A DNA stretch of 10,977 nucleotides from Candidatus Cloacimonadota bacterium (GTDB taxonomy: Bacteria > Muiribacteriota > UBA6191 > JACPRK01). A program made the translations under genes and the position numbers. The stretch covers positions 1 through 10,977 of the forward strand of contig JAJFLN010000247.1 of NCBI GenBank assembly GCA_021772705.1, in the 5' to 3' direction. Positions 1 through 7,145 of the stretch are shown piece after piece (positions within the stretch are counted from its first letter, which is position 1; the number at the start of each line of letters is the position of its first letter). The notes beneath the pieces were generated by a model. It was not told the DNA's origin and did not search any database. It saw nothing but the letters and a program-made list of their open reading frames with translations.

Positions 1-67
1 ATAACGGGGTATGCGATTCCTGCTCGCAAGGGCACAGATCTCGACTAAGAAGAGAAGGTCAGGTTGG
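1..67. other. Left window edge downstream of the recombinase trio
   Basis: I see no gene, terminator or clear repeat in these bases. The missing C-terminal catalytic half of the third recombinase is not encoded here in any frame. Confidence 0.4.
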
Positions 68-760
68 CTACAGTCCGCAGCTGGTGCGGTGATAGTGAAC
101 GAGCTGCTGGATCGAGGCCCCGGACAAACGACCGCCGTTGAGATTGAGGAACAGAGCTTCGCGCGAGGTGGTGACAAGTAGCGGGCGAGCCTCCTCAAGA
201 TAGCGTTGCAGGTCCGCCAACAGCCCCTCACTGAGACTGTGAATCTGTTGGGTTCGCCCGTGGCTGAGCAGGGCCCCGGTATCGAGTTGCAGGTGGGCGA
301 GGTCGATTCGCGAGCAAGCTGGCCGCGAGATCTGAGTCTCAAGGAGCACACCCAGCACAGCTCGGTCACGGATGCCGCTGGGTCGTCCCAAGTCCAGATA
401 GCCTAGAAGCTTGCGGGTCTGGGATGGCGTGAGTTCAAGCTTTGAAGAGACCGCATCTTTAGCAGCTCGAGTGACAAGCTCAGCGGTAGGATCTGAGTTG
501 ATGAGACCTTCGACCAGAGCCCAGCGATAGTAGCGACGGACGGCACCCACGGCTTGGTTGACCGTGTTCTGCGAGTACAGTTTACCGTTGGCGGTGGGTG
601 TCCAGACCAGGTGCTTGTGCCAACTGCTCAGCTCTTTGGTTCCCAGTTCGGTGAGGTCTCGGCCGGCCCACTCCGCGAGCTTGGCCAGCCAACCAGCGGC
701 GATGGAGATTGTCGTGTCAGAGTATGACTCCTTGAGGGCCTTCAGATGCTGCTCAATCAC
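68..760 (-). CDS. Tyrosine recombinase-like protein lacking the catalytic C-terminus (third gene of a recombinase trio)
   Basis: A 230-aa protein. Residues 1-95 resemble the SAM-like, core-binding N-terminal domain of phage-type integrases, and residues 105-220 resemble the first part of the catalytic domain. The usual 'TGLR.SE' Arg box reads TQISRPACS near residues 142-150, so the catalytic Arg is displaced or lost. The beta-hairpin Lys is not obvious (HGRTQQIHSL). The protein stops at HYHRTSCGL, just before the place where HxxR, LLGH and the Tyr nucleophile would lie. I found no frameshifted continuation in the 67 bases left downstream. Translation starts at GTG (758-760), overlapping the stop of the preceding recombinase by 8 bp, so the genes are probably translationally coupled. 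By family knowledge it cannot cleave DNA. It could be an accessory DNA-binding partner or a decayed gene. The window edge at position 1 limits the judgement about decay. Confidence 0.8.
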   Translation of the reverse strand: MIEQHLKALKESYSDTTISIAAGWLAKLAEWAGRDLTELGTKELSSWHKHLVWTPTANGKLYSQNTVNQAVGAVRRYYRWALVEGLINSDPTAELVTRAAKDAVSSKLELTPSQTRKLLGYLDLGRPSGIRDRAVLGVLLETQISRPACSRIDLAHLQLDTGALLSHGRTQQIHSLSEGLLADLQRYLEEARPLLVTTSREALFLNLNGGRLSGASIQQLVHYHRTSCGL

Positions 761-1640
761 GGACGTCCTCGACAGCGCGAGGGTGAACGGAGGCGAACTC
801 CCTTTGCAACTCGTGAGGGTAGATCTTAGTGTAGCGCTGGGTGGACTTGGCGCAACGATGCCCCAGGAGTCGCTGGACCTGGTCGTGCTCCATGCCGGCC
901 TCGATGAGGTGAGTGGCGCAAGCGTGTCGGAGCTGATGGGGCCGGAGCTTGAGGCCTAGGGCTCTACCGTACTTTCGCACGATGGAGTAGAGCACACCGC
1001 CATCGAGTCGTCCCCCTCTGGGGTTGAGTAGAAGAGCTTGCTCCCCAGGGTCTCTGACGAATTGCGGCCGTCCATGCTCAAGGTAGTTTTCAACCGTGCG
1101 AAACAGACCCGGGCTCAAAGGTAGCAACCGTTCATCACCGCCCTTGCCGGCAACGAAAACTGTGGCTTGGGTGAAGTCGAAGTCGTCCAGGCTCAATGAG
1201 CAGCATTCGCTGCGACGTAGGCCCAGTACATAGAGAAGCTCCAGGAGCAGCCGGTCGCGAAGACCCCTGGCAATTGACTGGTCCGGTAGCTCCAGAAGCC
1301 GCGCCATCACCTGCACGGTCGGCGGCGTTGGGGGCAGACTTCGGTCGATGGGGAGCTGGTAGAGCTCTACATCAAACAGAGTCCATTGTTTGCGGTAGGC
1401 CCATCTCAGAAATAGCTTGGTGCTACGCAAGACCAAGCAAAGAGTCGCCGTAGAGATGCCACACTCTGGCAACCAGCTATGGAACGCTGCCAGCTCTTCG
1501 ACCCGAAACTCACCCAGCTCAAGATCTCGCTCTTGGCTGAACTGCTCTAGCTTGCCCAGTCCGTAACGGTGGATGTTAAGCGAACTCTCGCTGTACCGGT
1601 GGACCACACTCTGCAAGAATTCGTGGATCTGCTCTTTCAC
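753..1640 (-). CDS. Tyrosine site-specific recombinase, second gene of a RIT-like trio
   Basis: A 295-aa XerC/D-sized integrase with a complete active site: R142 in GLRRSE, K166 in AGKGGDERLLPL, H235 and R238 in PHQLRH, H261 in LLGH and the nucleophile Y270 in RYTK. Residues 1-90 form the core-binding domain. An upstream open reading extends to 1910, but it lies inside the previous recombinase gene and has no integrase-like sequence. I chose GTG at 1638-1640 because it forms a 4-bp GTGA overlap with the previous stop and has a GGGAG leader about 9 nt upstream. The following gene overlaps it by 8 bp. It should cleave and rejoin DNA through a 3'-phosphotyrosine intermediate, moving the element together with its two neighbours. 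The tandem, overlapping layout is that of RIT elements. Confidence 0.9.
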   Translation of the reverse strand: MKEQIHEFLQSVVHRYSESSLNIHRYGLGKLEQFSQERDLELGEFRVEELAAFHSWLPECGISTATLCLVLRSTKLFLRWAYRKQWTLFDVELYQLPIDRSLPPTPPTVQVMARLLELPDQSIARGLRDRLLLELLYVLGLRRSECCSLSLDDFDFTQATVFVAGKGGDERLLPLSPGLFRTVENYLEHGRPQFVRDPGEQALLLNPRGGRLDGGVLYSIVRKYGRALGLKLRPHQLRHACATHLIEAGMEHDQVQRLLGHRCAKSTQRYTKIYPHELQREFASVHPRAVEDVRD

Positions 1641-2560
1641 CCCAAAGACTCCCTGGGATGGCAGCGTTGGTGGGCCTCTCGTAGGTCCGAGAAATTGACT
1701 CGAGTATAGAGCTTGGTGGATTCCGCCGAGACATGACCAAGAAGCTCCTGAAGGTGCCGCAGCCGAGCTTGGTTGGCTAGCATGTGAGTGGCACAACAAT
1801 GGCGCAGAATATGAGGAGTGACGTGCTTTTTGAGTCCGGCGGCTCTGGCATGCTTGTCCACCATCCTGCTCAAGGGCTCCACTCGAAGCGGTCGCCCACG
1901 ACACGAGCAAAACAGAAATCCGTGCTCACGGTCACGCAAGAGAAAGCCCCGGCCTTGGTCGAGATATCGCTCCACCCAGATCGCAGCGGGTTCACCGAGT
2001 GGAACAACCCTGGCGTGGCCGCCCTTGCCGTCCCGAACCCTCACCGTGAGCCTGCTCAGATCCACATCCTCTAACTTCAAGAGTCGCAGCTCACTGTTGC
2101 GCAACGCACTTGAGTAGAACAGCTCCAAGATCGCTCGGTCCCGTAACCCCAACGGGGTCTCTACATCAGGCGTTTCCAGAAGCCTCAAAACCTCATCCAC
2201 AGTAGGTAGCTCGGGCAAAACCCGACGAGGGGCCTTGGGCAAGAGAATCTCTCGACCCGGATCTCGCAGTAGCACCTGAGAGCGGTACAGGAAGCGCAAG
2301 AAGATCAGCACCGCTGACATCTTGGAATACCGGGTGCTAAGAGTGAGGGGGCGGCCGTCGGGCTTACGCCTGTGATAGAGGCTAACCTGATACGCCTCCA
2401 CGTCCTCACGCCTTATCTCGTGCGCCGAACTCAAGCCTCTCTCAGTTAAGAAGACGAGGAACAGCCGCAGTTCCGCGATGTAGCCACCGATGGTACGCTG
2501 CCTGCGCCCGCAAGCCTGGAGGTGCGAGGTGAAGCGGTCTCGCCACAACTCAAAGTCCAT
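1637..2560 (-). CDS. Tyrosine site-specific recombinase, first gene of a RIT-like trio
   Basis: A 307-aa integrase. Numbering from the ATG at 2558-2560, the catalytic set is complete: R154 in SALRNSE, K179 in DGKGGHARVVPL, H250 and R253 in PHILRH, H276 in LLGH and Y285 in LYTR. Residues 1-95 form the core-binding N-terminal domain. A GTG 39 bp further upstream (2599) would add 13 residues. I prefer the ATG because the protein then starts MDFELWRDRF, as such integrases usually do, and a GGTGGG sequence sits just upstream. It is the promoter-proximal gene of three overlapping recombinase genes, and its TGA stop is shared with the GTG start of the next gene. The trio probably acts as one multi-recombinase transposition machine. 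I did not find the element's ends within the window. Confidence 0.9.
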   Translation of the reverse strand: MDFELWRDRFTSHLQACGRRQRTIGGYIAELRLFLVFLTERGLSSAHEIRREDVEAYQVSLYHRRKPDGRPLTLSTRYSKMSAVLIFLRFLYRSQVLLRDPGREILLPKAPRRVLPELPTVDEVLRLLETPDVETPLGLRDRAILELFYSSALRNSELRLLKLEDVDLSRLTVRVRDGKGGHARVVPLGEPAAIWVERYLDQGRGFLLRDREHGFLFCSCRGRPLRVEPLSRMVDKHARAAGLKKHVTPHILRHCCATHMLANQARLRHLQELLGHVSAESTKLYTRVNFSDLREAHQRCHPRESLG

Positions 2561-2837
2561 CAGAACACCCACCAAATACTGGTGCGCACAGCGCCCCACG
2601 CAGTGCTAGCCATGAAGAACACTTCTCCATAGATGATTTGATATTTATGCGATTGTGATGAGGCCATGGCCAACTTACTTTTCCTCTTAGTTGGTTGTAT
2701 TCGTAGAACTGATACAAAGGGTCAGGGGGGTCCGTTAAAGTGGTAAAGTGGGCGTTAAGGTCCAAAGAATGGCGCAACCACGCCGCTGAACTTTACCGGG
2801 GTGCAAATGATCAAAGTTGGAACAAGTGATCTAACTT
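2561..2837. other. Intergenic region between primase and recombinase trio, with short iteron-like repeats
   Basis: No gene is supported here. Two 11-mers with two mismatches repeat at a 19-bp step (2808-2818 and 2827-2837, starting TGATC), directly after the primase stop. A second cluster at 2734-2760 carries GTTAAAG, GTAAAG and GTTAAGG at short spacing. An AT-rich patch at 2637-2650 could hold the -10 region of a promoter reading into the recombinase trio on the minus strand. The repeats could be protein-binding sites, an origin, or the edge of the recombinase element. None of these is demonstrated. Confidence 0.35.
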
Positions 2838-5444
2838 TTAGCCACTGTCGGCGAGCTGTCGGGCCAGCTCGTCAGGATGAACCAGGTCCCGCACTGGAGA
2901 CGGCTGCTCTGAACCCTCGAGGACGACAGTGTATTGATAGGTGGCACCTTGTTGGCCAACCGCGCTCAGGTACTCCATCTCCACCAGCTCGTTGAGCGTA
3001 CTCAGAAGCCGGCGCTGTGGCCACCCTGTTTTGTTGCGCAGCTGACGCCTGGTGAAGGCCCCGCAGTCAAAGGTTTTGGCCACCTCCAGCAGATCCCGCG
3101 CGGACACCGACAGCTCGTGCAAAGTGTCACGCAAAACATCCTTGGCCAGCTCGTAGGCCAGACGGTAGTCGTCCAGGTTGGCCTCGATGTAACGAATACT
3201 CTCGCCCTGCGGGCCGCTCACTGTTTTCTCTACTCTTTGGTGTTGGTGCAAGAGTGCCGAGGCCTCGATGAGACACAGGAAACGCTCGTTGTCTCGCCGG
3301 GTGCGTAGCCACTTCGTTGGGAAGGTCAGAAGCCGAACGTAAGGGATCACAATGTGGACCAACTCTAACATCCTCTGGGCGTTGTGATGGCGAGTGCGGA
3401 TGGCTTGAGAACTGACTTTCTCCAGCCGGATAGCCTCGCGAGCGGCTCGTTGTCGCTCCTGAATTCGCTGGGTCTGGTCTTGGCTTTCGTCCAGGTAGAT
3501 CTCAAAGCAACGGTTGGCGTTCTCTTGGTTGATGTAGCTCTCGGTGGTGGTCTCAATGTACGCAATCGGGCCTTCGACCTCGAACTCCTGAGTCTCCATG
3601 CGACCGGTCACCGGGTCTTGCACCGGCACCGCCTGACGCAGAACGTGGGCCGACTGCATGATGCGAATGTAGTAGTCGGAGGACTCGCTGCCCACTCGCT
3701 CTTCCATGGTCAACAATTTGCGTTTGTAGGCGTCCTTCTTGGCATACACCAGAGCCTGCGGTGAGAGTCTGGAGTAGTGGACCACGTCCTCGGGCGGAGT
3801 CATCGAGGCGATGAGGTGAGCCATCCCGGATTTGCCAGCACCACTCTGGGATCTCACGATGGCCGACAGTGGGTTCTCAAGCTTGCGCGACAGGCCCACC
3901 ATGTAGAGCAGCAGCTTGCCGCGCTCCTCACCGATATATCCCAGTGCCTCCATGTCGGCTTGCAGTCGGCTCACTAGGTCTGGTGCAGCCAAGAACTCTA
4001 AGGCTTCGGCCTTCTCGGCGTCTGTCAGCTCTGGAGCTTCGGCATCCTTGGGGCCGGTGGCCCCGCCGATGGCGGACACCCACTCTTCGGTGGTGTCGAG
4101 AATCTCTCGCAGGTGTCGTTCAGCTCGCTCTCGTTCCAAGCTCAGTTGCTGGGACATCCCCCGCAAGGTCTCCGAGCGAGACCGAGAACTGACTAGGTCG
4201 CAACGGTCCAGGAATTTGGCGGGACGAACTCCTTCAGTCAGGCGCTCCCCACGAATGGCGATTTTGAGCCGTCCAGTGTATGGCGGCCGAGGTGTGATTT
4301 CGTAACGCACATCAGGGTAGCTCAGGCTGAATCCACGGTCAGTGGTCTCCGTAACTGGGAGTTCCTCGTCCGACTCACCAAGCTCCTCGGTTACAGGCTG
4401 CAGGCACTTGGCGAAGCTTCTCAATACCTCCGGCCCTTCTTGGATCAGGATGTCGTTAGGGTCCCCTGCCGGCAGTAGTACCTTGGCAATCTTAAAACGG
4501 TCCCCAAGTTGCTCGCTCAATCGCTCCACGCCCTCGTTGCCGGCACGGTCACTGTCAAAGCAAACCCGCAGCTCTCGCACCGATGATTTGCGCAGAAACT
4601 GTTCCAGATCTGGAGTCACGCCACTGGTACCGTGAACACAGCTCACCGGGCGCAGCCCCGCCAGCCACAGCGACATCGCATCGAGCACACCCTCGGCCAA
4701 GTACAAGTGCTTAGCTCCCTCCAGGTTCTCCACCCCGAAGACCCCGCGCTTGGGACCAGGCAAGAACAGGTGTCGCACCTTGGCCTTGGGGTTGAGTCTG
4801 CGCCCATACATCCCCACCATGCCCTGGCTCGGGTGCAACAACGGCACCACTAAACAACCGAGGAAGTGTTCCCGTCCCTTACTGTTCAGAATCCCAATCT
4901 CAGTGAGAGCCTCACGGATCTGGCCAGCACTGGGCAGCGTCTTCAGCAGCGACCCATCACAGTAGCCGACCCCAAAGCCTTCGTAGAGATCTAGGTCCCA
5001 GAGCTTGCGACTCTTCAGGTAGTCCTTGGCTTCGCTCGAGCGCTCGAAAGCCTCTTGGTAATGCTTGCTCACCTTCTCCAGCAGCTGGTCTCGAGTCAGC
5101 CCACCGCGGAATCGGTCTGGGTCTCCTCGAGCTGGCTTTTCTACTGCCGTAGACGGTGTCTCCCCACTGAGATCCTTGAGCCGCTGCACTGCCTCAGGGA
5201 ACGTCAGCTTCTCCTGGACCTGCAGAAAACTCAGCACGTCACCCTTGGCCTCGCAGCCGAAGCAATTGTAGAGCTGCTTGGCTGGGTTCACCACCAGTGA
5301 GGCCTCTTTGTCATCGTGCCAGGGGCAGCGGACCAACAGATTCTTGCCCACAGCCTTGAGTTCAAGACCGGCCTCACGCATCAGATCGGCCAGGTCCACT
5401 TGGGATTTGAGGTGCTCGAGATCCGAGCGGTTGAAATCGTTCAC
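2838..5444 (-). CDS. Primase with CHC2 zinc finger and TOPRIM domain fused to a P-loop ATPase
   Basis: An 868-aa protein. Residues 1-95 are a DnaG-type CHC2 zinc-binding domain with ligands C40, H43, C61 and C64. Residues about 195-330 contain a TOPRIM fold: E251 in AEGVLDA and the acidic pair D297/D299 in CFDSDRAGNEG, which bind the metals for primer synthesis. After a linker rich in charged residues, residues about 500-650 hold an ATPase with Walker A SQSGAGKSG (532-540), a possible Walker B LLTMEE (577-582) and an arginine in ENANRCF (641-647). The last ~100 residues (SARDLLEVAKTF... onward) look like a winged helix. The likely role is primer synthesis coupled to ATP-driven unwinding or loading during replication of an integrative element, plasmid or phage-like element. 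The GTG start (5442-5444) is preceded by AAGGA at good distance. It is divergent from an XRE repressor, which probably controls it. The exact ATPase family is uncertain. Confidence 0.85.
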   Translation of the reverse strand: MNDFNRSDLEHLKSQVDLADLMREAGLELKAVGKNLLVRCPWHDDKEASLVVNPAKQLYNCFGCEAKGDVLSFLQVQEKLTFPEAVQRLKDLSGETPSTAVEKPARGDPDRFRGGLTRDQLLEKVSKHYQEAFERSSEAKDYLKSRKLWDLDLYEGFGVGYCDGSLLKTLPSAGQIREALTEIGILNSKGREHFLGCLVVPLLHPSQGMVGMYGRRLNPKAKVRHLFLPGPKRGVFGVENLEGAKHLYLAEGVLDAMSLWLAGLRPVSCVHGTSGVTPDLEQFLRKSSVRELRVCFDSDRAGNEGVERLSEQLGDRFKIAKVLLPAGDPNDILIQEGPEVLRSFAKCLQPVTEELGESDEELPVTETTDRGFSLSYPDVRYEITPRPPYTGRLKIAIRGERLTEGVRPAKFLDRCDLVSSRSRSETLRGMSQQLSLERERAERHLREILDTTEEWVSAIGGATGPKDAEAPELTDAEKAEALEFLAAPDLVSRLQADMEALGYIGEERGKLLLYMVGLSRKLENPLSAIVRSQSGAGKSGMAHLIASMTPPEDVVHYSRLSPQALVYAKKDAYKRKLLTMEERVGSESSDYYIRIMQSAHVLRQAVPVQDPVTGRMETQEFEVEGPIAYIETTTESYINQENANRCFEIYLDESQDQTQRIQERQRAAREAIRLEKVSSQAIRTRHHNAQRMLELVHIVIPYVRLLTFPTKWLRTRRDNERFLCLIEASALLHQHQRVEKTVSGPQGESIRYIEANLDDYRLAYELAKDVLRDTLHELSVSARDLLEVAKTFDCGAFTRRQLRNKTGWPQRRLLSTLNELVEMEYLSAVGQQGATYQYTVVLEGSEQPSPVRDLVHPDELARQLADSG

Positions 5445-5462
5445 GGGGTGAAATCCTTTTCC

Positions 5463-5481
5463 GTTCCCTCTAAGCGGGAAC
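5463..5481. promoter_or_regulatory. Inverted repeat GTTCCC-N7-GGGAAC upstream of the primase gene
   Basis: A perfect 6-bp inverted repeat with a 7-bp spacer, 19-37 bp upstream of the primase GTG. Its place between the divergent primase and repressor genes makes it a candidate operator for the XRE protein. It could also form a small hairpin in the primase leader mRNA. Binding is inferred from position and symmetry only. Confidence 0.45.
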
Positions 5482-5484
5482 AGC

Positions 5485-5500
5485 TTTGAAATTGTTCAAA
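5485..5500. promoter_or_regulatory. Inverted repeat TTTGAA-N4-TTCAAA in the divergent promoter region
   Basis: A perfect 6-bp inverted repeat around a 4-bp centre, in the AT-rich stretch 5484-5530. Reading towards the repressor, TTGTTC (5492-5497) and TAAATA about 18 bp later could be -35 and -10 boxes, so a protein bound here would block that promoter. It is a second candidate operator alongside the repeat at 5463-5481, which has a different sequence. Confidence 0.4.
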
Positions 5501-5603
5501 AAAACTTAGTAGCCATAAATATGGTTACGAAATAGCCACTTGTCTCCTGAAAAGGTTCTTCCTGCATTTGATTGATGACATGTCACCATTTAGAATAGAG
5601 GCC

Positions 5604-5951
5604 ATGGATATCGGTACCAACATTCGAAAATTCCGACGCGAGCGTGATTGGACCCAAGCTGAGCTAGCAGCGAAGGTTGGGATTCAGAAGCAGAATGTCT
5701 CGCGCTACGAGAACGGCCGCGTTGAGCCACGCGAGACTATGCTGGGCAAGCTCGCTGAAGCTCTCGGGGTGACCAGAGAAGAGCTTCTCGGCGAGTCAGA
5801 CCCCAGGGAAGAAGTCTTGCTCGATGACCCCGAGCTTCGCAGGCTCTTCAAAGAAGTCGCGGATCTACCGGAACGAGATCGAGAAGCTCTCAAGAGAATC
5901 ATGGACCTTGTCGTGAAGCAGCATCGGGTCCAGGCGGCTATCGCTTCTTAA
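5604..5951 (+). CDS. XRE/Cro-family helix-turn-helix repressor
   Basis: A 115-aa protein. Residues 1-60 form an HTH_3 domain: IGTNIRKFRRERDWTQAELA, then KVGIQKQNVSRYENGRVEP, with the recognition helix around QNVSRYENG. The rest is acidic and helical (DLPERDREALKRIMDLVVKQ), a common dimerising tail of phage and mobile-element repressors. The ATG at 5604 puts the HTH at the N-terminus as in the family. An in-frame ATG at 5580 or TTG at 5568 would add 8 or 12 residues; none has a clearly ideal ribosome-binding site. It is transcribed away from the primase and probably represses itself and the primase through the inverted repeats in between. Its TAA stop is followed after one base by the palindrome of a repeat element. 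Confidence 0.85.
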   Translation: MDIGTNIRKFRRERDWTQAELAAKVGIQKQNVSRYENGRVEPRETMLGKLAEALGVTREELLGESDPREEVLLDDPELRRLFKEVADLPERDREALKRIMDLVVKQHRVQAAIAS

Positions 5952-5952
5952 C

Positions 5953-6180
5953 TGAGAGCTCGCTCTTCCCGGGGAAGATCGAACTCTCACTGGATACCTG
6001 GGAGCAAACTGGAAACCCCAAGAGGCCTGGGTGCAAACTGCCCTTCGGCTGCCGGCGGGGCGTTCGCGAGAGCCCTAACCATGAAGCCGCTGCGCGGCTG
6101 CGTTGAGGGTTTCCCCACCTCGAACGCCCCTAGCGGAACCTTAAGCTAGACGTGCAGCCCGCCCCTGCGGGGCGGTTGCA
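5953..6180 (+). repeat. Gene-abutting palindromic repeat element, copy C (behind the XRE gene)
   Basis: Copy C is the most diverged of three copies (others at 7146-7354 and 9156-9376). It starts one base after the XRE stop. The first 37 bp are a palindrome with 17-nt arms at 5953-5969 and 5973-5989, loop CGG, two mismatched pairs. It shares with the other copies the block CACTGGATACCTGGGA (5988-6003), GCCGGCGGG (6051-6059), CGCGAG (6066-6071), CCATGAAGCCGC (6079-6090) with a GCGGC partner, and CCCCA. It ends in a GC-rich hairpin at 6153-6180. Orientation relative to the upstream gene is the same as in the other copies. The middle part is poorly conserved. Confidence 0.75.
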
Positions 6181-6477
6181 CTCCACTCTCGCCGCACCCT
6201 TGCCGGGTGCGCCCGAGTCGAGCGCTCAAAGGGGAGAGAAGAAGACAGTCCCCACACAAAATCAATGTTGCAGTGAGAGCCAGCCATGTTGGTAGCCGAC
6301 AACTTTCTGTTTTGTTCGTGCACGAGACCCCGTGGCAGCTTGATGGCGGAGAGTAGCATCGCGGTGACCTTCAGTAAACGGTGGCCTGCGGCCACCCCGG
6401 AAGACCGGGGCAAGCCGTTGACAGAAGCCCCCCACGAAGCTGCGAGAGAGCCATCAAACTACCAACGGAGGTCTCTC
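6181..6477. other. Hairpin-rich leader region before the small recombinase gene
   Basis: No gene is supported. An open frame in phase with the recombinase reaches back to 6286, but its sequence is unlike any integrase and covers the hairpins. Seen here: a stem-loop at 6188-6217 with CTCG/CGAG outer and CGCACCC/GGGTGCG inner pairs; a hairpin GGTGGCC-TGC-GGCCACC at 6380-6396; and CCCCGG-AAGA-CCGGGG at 6395-6410, which shares two C residues with it. TTGACA at 6419-6424 matches a consensus -35 box, but no convincing -10 follows at 17 bp. The hairpins may regulate the recombinase mRNA or be DNA sites for recombination. Confidence 0.5.
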
Positions 6478-7056
6478 ATGTTCACTCTTTCAAAGCTAGA
6501 AATTCGACAACTGCTCTCGGCTATCAACCTGCGTTCGCCATTCGGCCAGCGCGACTATCTTCTCGTCATGTTCTTGTACCAAACCGGTCTGAGGGTTGGT
6601 GAGTGTTCCGGTCTCATCACCACCCACGTCGCCACACGGGATGGGGTCGCACGGCAACGGCTTCACCTGCCAGCCATGATCTGCAAAGGTTCTCGCGGTC
6701 GGGTCATCGCTCTCAACCAAACGGCCAGGGCTTGTGTCGAAAAACTGTTGGCGTTCAATAGGGCGCGCGGATTCTCAACTGCTCCGGCGGCTCCGTTACT
6801 CCAGCACCGAAAACATGGTCCGTTGTCCGTCAGATCGATCCAAAAACTCATCAAGGGTTACCGAGAGGCGGCTGATTTAGATGTCCAGGCCACTCCTCAC
6901 TCATTCAGGCACGCACATGCTAGTGAGTTGTTGGCTGCTGGTGCCACCGTTCCGGCCGTGCAAAACCGACTTGGGCACGCATCCTTGGCTAGTACGCAGG
7001 TCTACTGCCACGTCTCCGACTCTCAGCTCGACGACACGGCGGCTCTCATCGGATGA
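6478..7056 (+). CDS. Catalytic-domain-only tyrosine recombinase
   Basis: A 192-aa protein that is a bare integrase catalytic domain, with no core-binding domain. All active-site residues are present: R39 in TGLRVGE, K70 in CKGSRGR, H141 and R144 in PHSFRHAHA, H167 in RLGHASL and the nucleophile Y176 in QVYCHVS. The ATG at 6478 has GGAGG about 8 nt upstream, which fixes the start over a longer in-frame reading from 6286. Size and layout recall FimB/FimE-type invertases, which switch DNA between inverted repeats, although sequence alone does not place it there. It lies between two oppositely oriented copies of the palindromic repeat (5953-6180 and 7146-7354) and is bracketed by hairpin clusters. 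It is a good candidate for the enzyme acting on those sites. An alternative is a free-standing remnant of a mobile element. Confidence 0.88.
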   Translation: MFTLSKLEIRQLLSAINLRSPFGQRDYLLVMFLYQTGLRVGECSGLITTHVATRDGVARQRLHLPAMICKGSRGRVIALNQTARACVEKLLAFNRARGFSTAPAAPLLQHRKHGPLSVRSIQKLIKGYREAADLDVQATPHSFRHAHASELLAAGATVPAVQNRLGHASLASTQVYCHVSDSQLDDTAALIG

Positions 7057-7063
7057 TCTCCTT

Positions 7064-7089
7064 GGCCGGGCTTGTCCCGGCCTCTTCTT
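7064..7089 (+). terminator. Probable rho-independent terminator of the small recombinase gene
   Basis: A perfect 7-bp stem GGCCGGG/CCCGGCC with loop CTTGT, followed by the T-rich TCTTCTT, begins 7 bp after the recombinase stop. The T-tract is interrupted, so termination may be partial. Confidence 0.6.
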
Positions 7090-7091
7090 GA

Positions 7092-7128
7092 GCGCTCCGG
7101 CTCTGGCCGTCAGGCCAGAACGGAGCGC
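7092..7128. other. Long stem-loop after the recombinase terminator
   Basis: Outer arms GCGCTCCG (7092-7099) and CGGAGCGC (7121-7128) pair perfectly. Inner arms TCTGGCC (7102-7108) and GGCCAGA (7113-7119) pair around a GTCA loop, with a small internal asymmetry (two bases against one). About 15 pairs in total, with no T-run, so not an ordinary terminator. It could be a folded recombination site or an RNA structure. Confidence 0.6.
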
Positions 7129-7145
7129 AATCCGCTTTCAACGGA

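Noticed and set aside
1641..1910. N-terminal extension of the second recombinase up to 1910
   Set aside because: It lies entirely within the catalytic-domain coding region of the first recombinase, has no integrase-like sequence, and the GTG at 1640 gives a normal-size protein with a coupled 4-bp overlap.
2550..2777. 75-aa minus-strand open frame before the recombinase trio
   Set aside because: It shows no ribosome-binding site and no motifs, overlaps the recombinase start, and covers the likely promoter region.
3384..3764. Plus-strand open frames opposite the primase gene
   Set aside because: They are antisense to a domain-rich 868-aa protein and show no independent signals.
6286..6477. 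In-frame extension of the small recombinase from 6286
   Set aside because: The stretch has no domain similarity, spans two strong hairpins, and the ATG at 6478 has a good GGAGG site.
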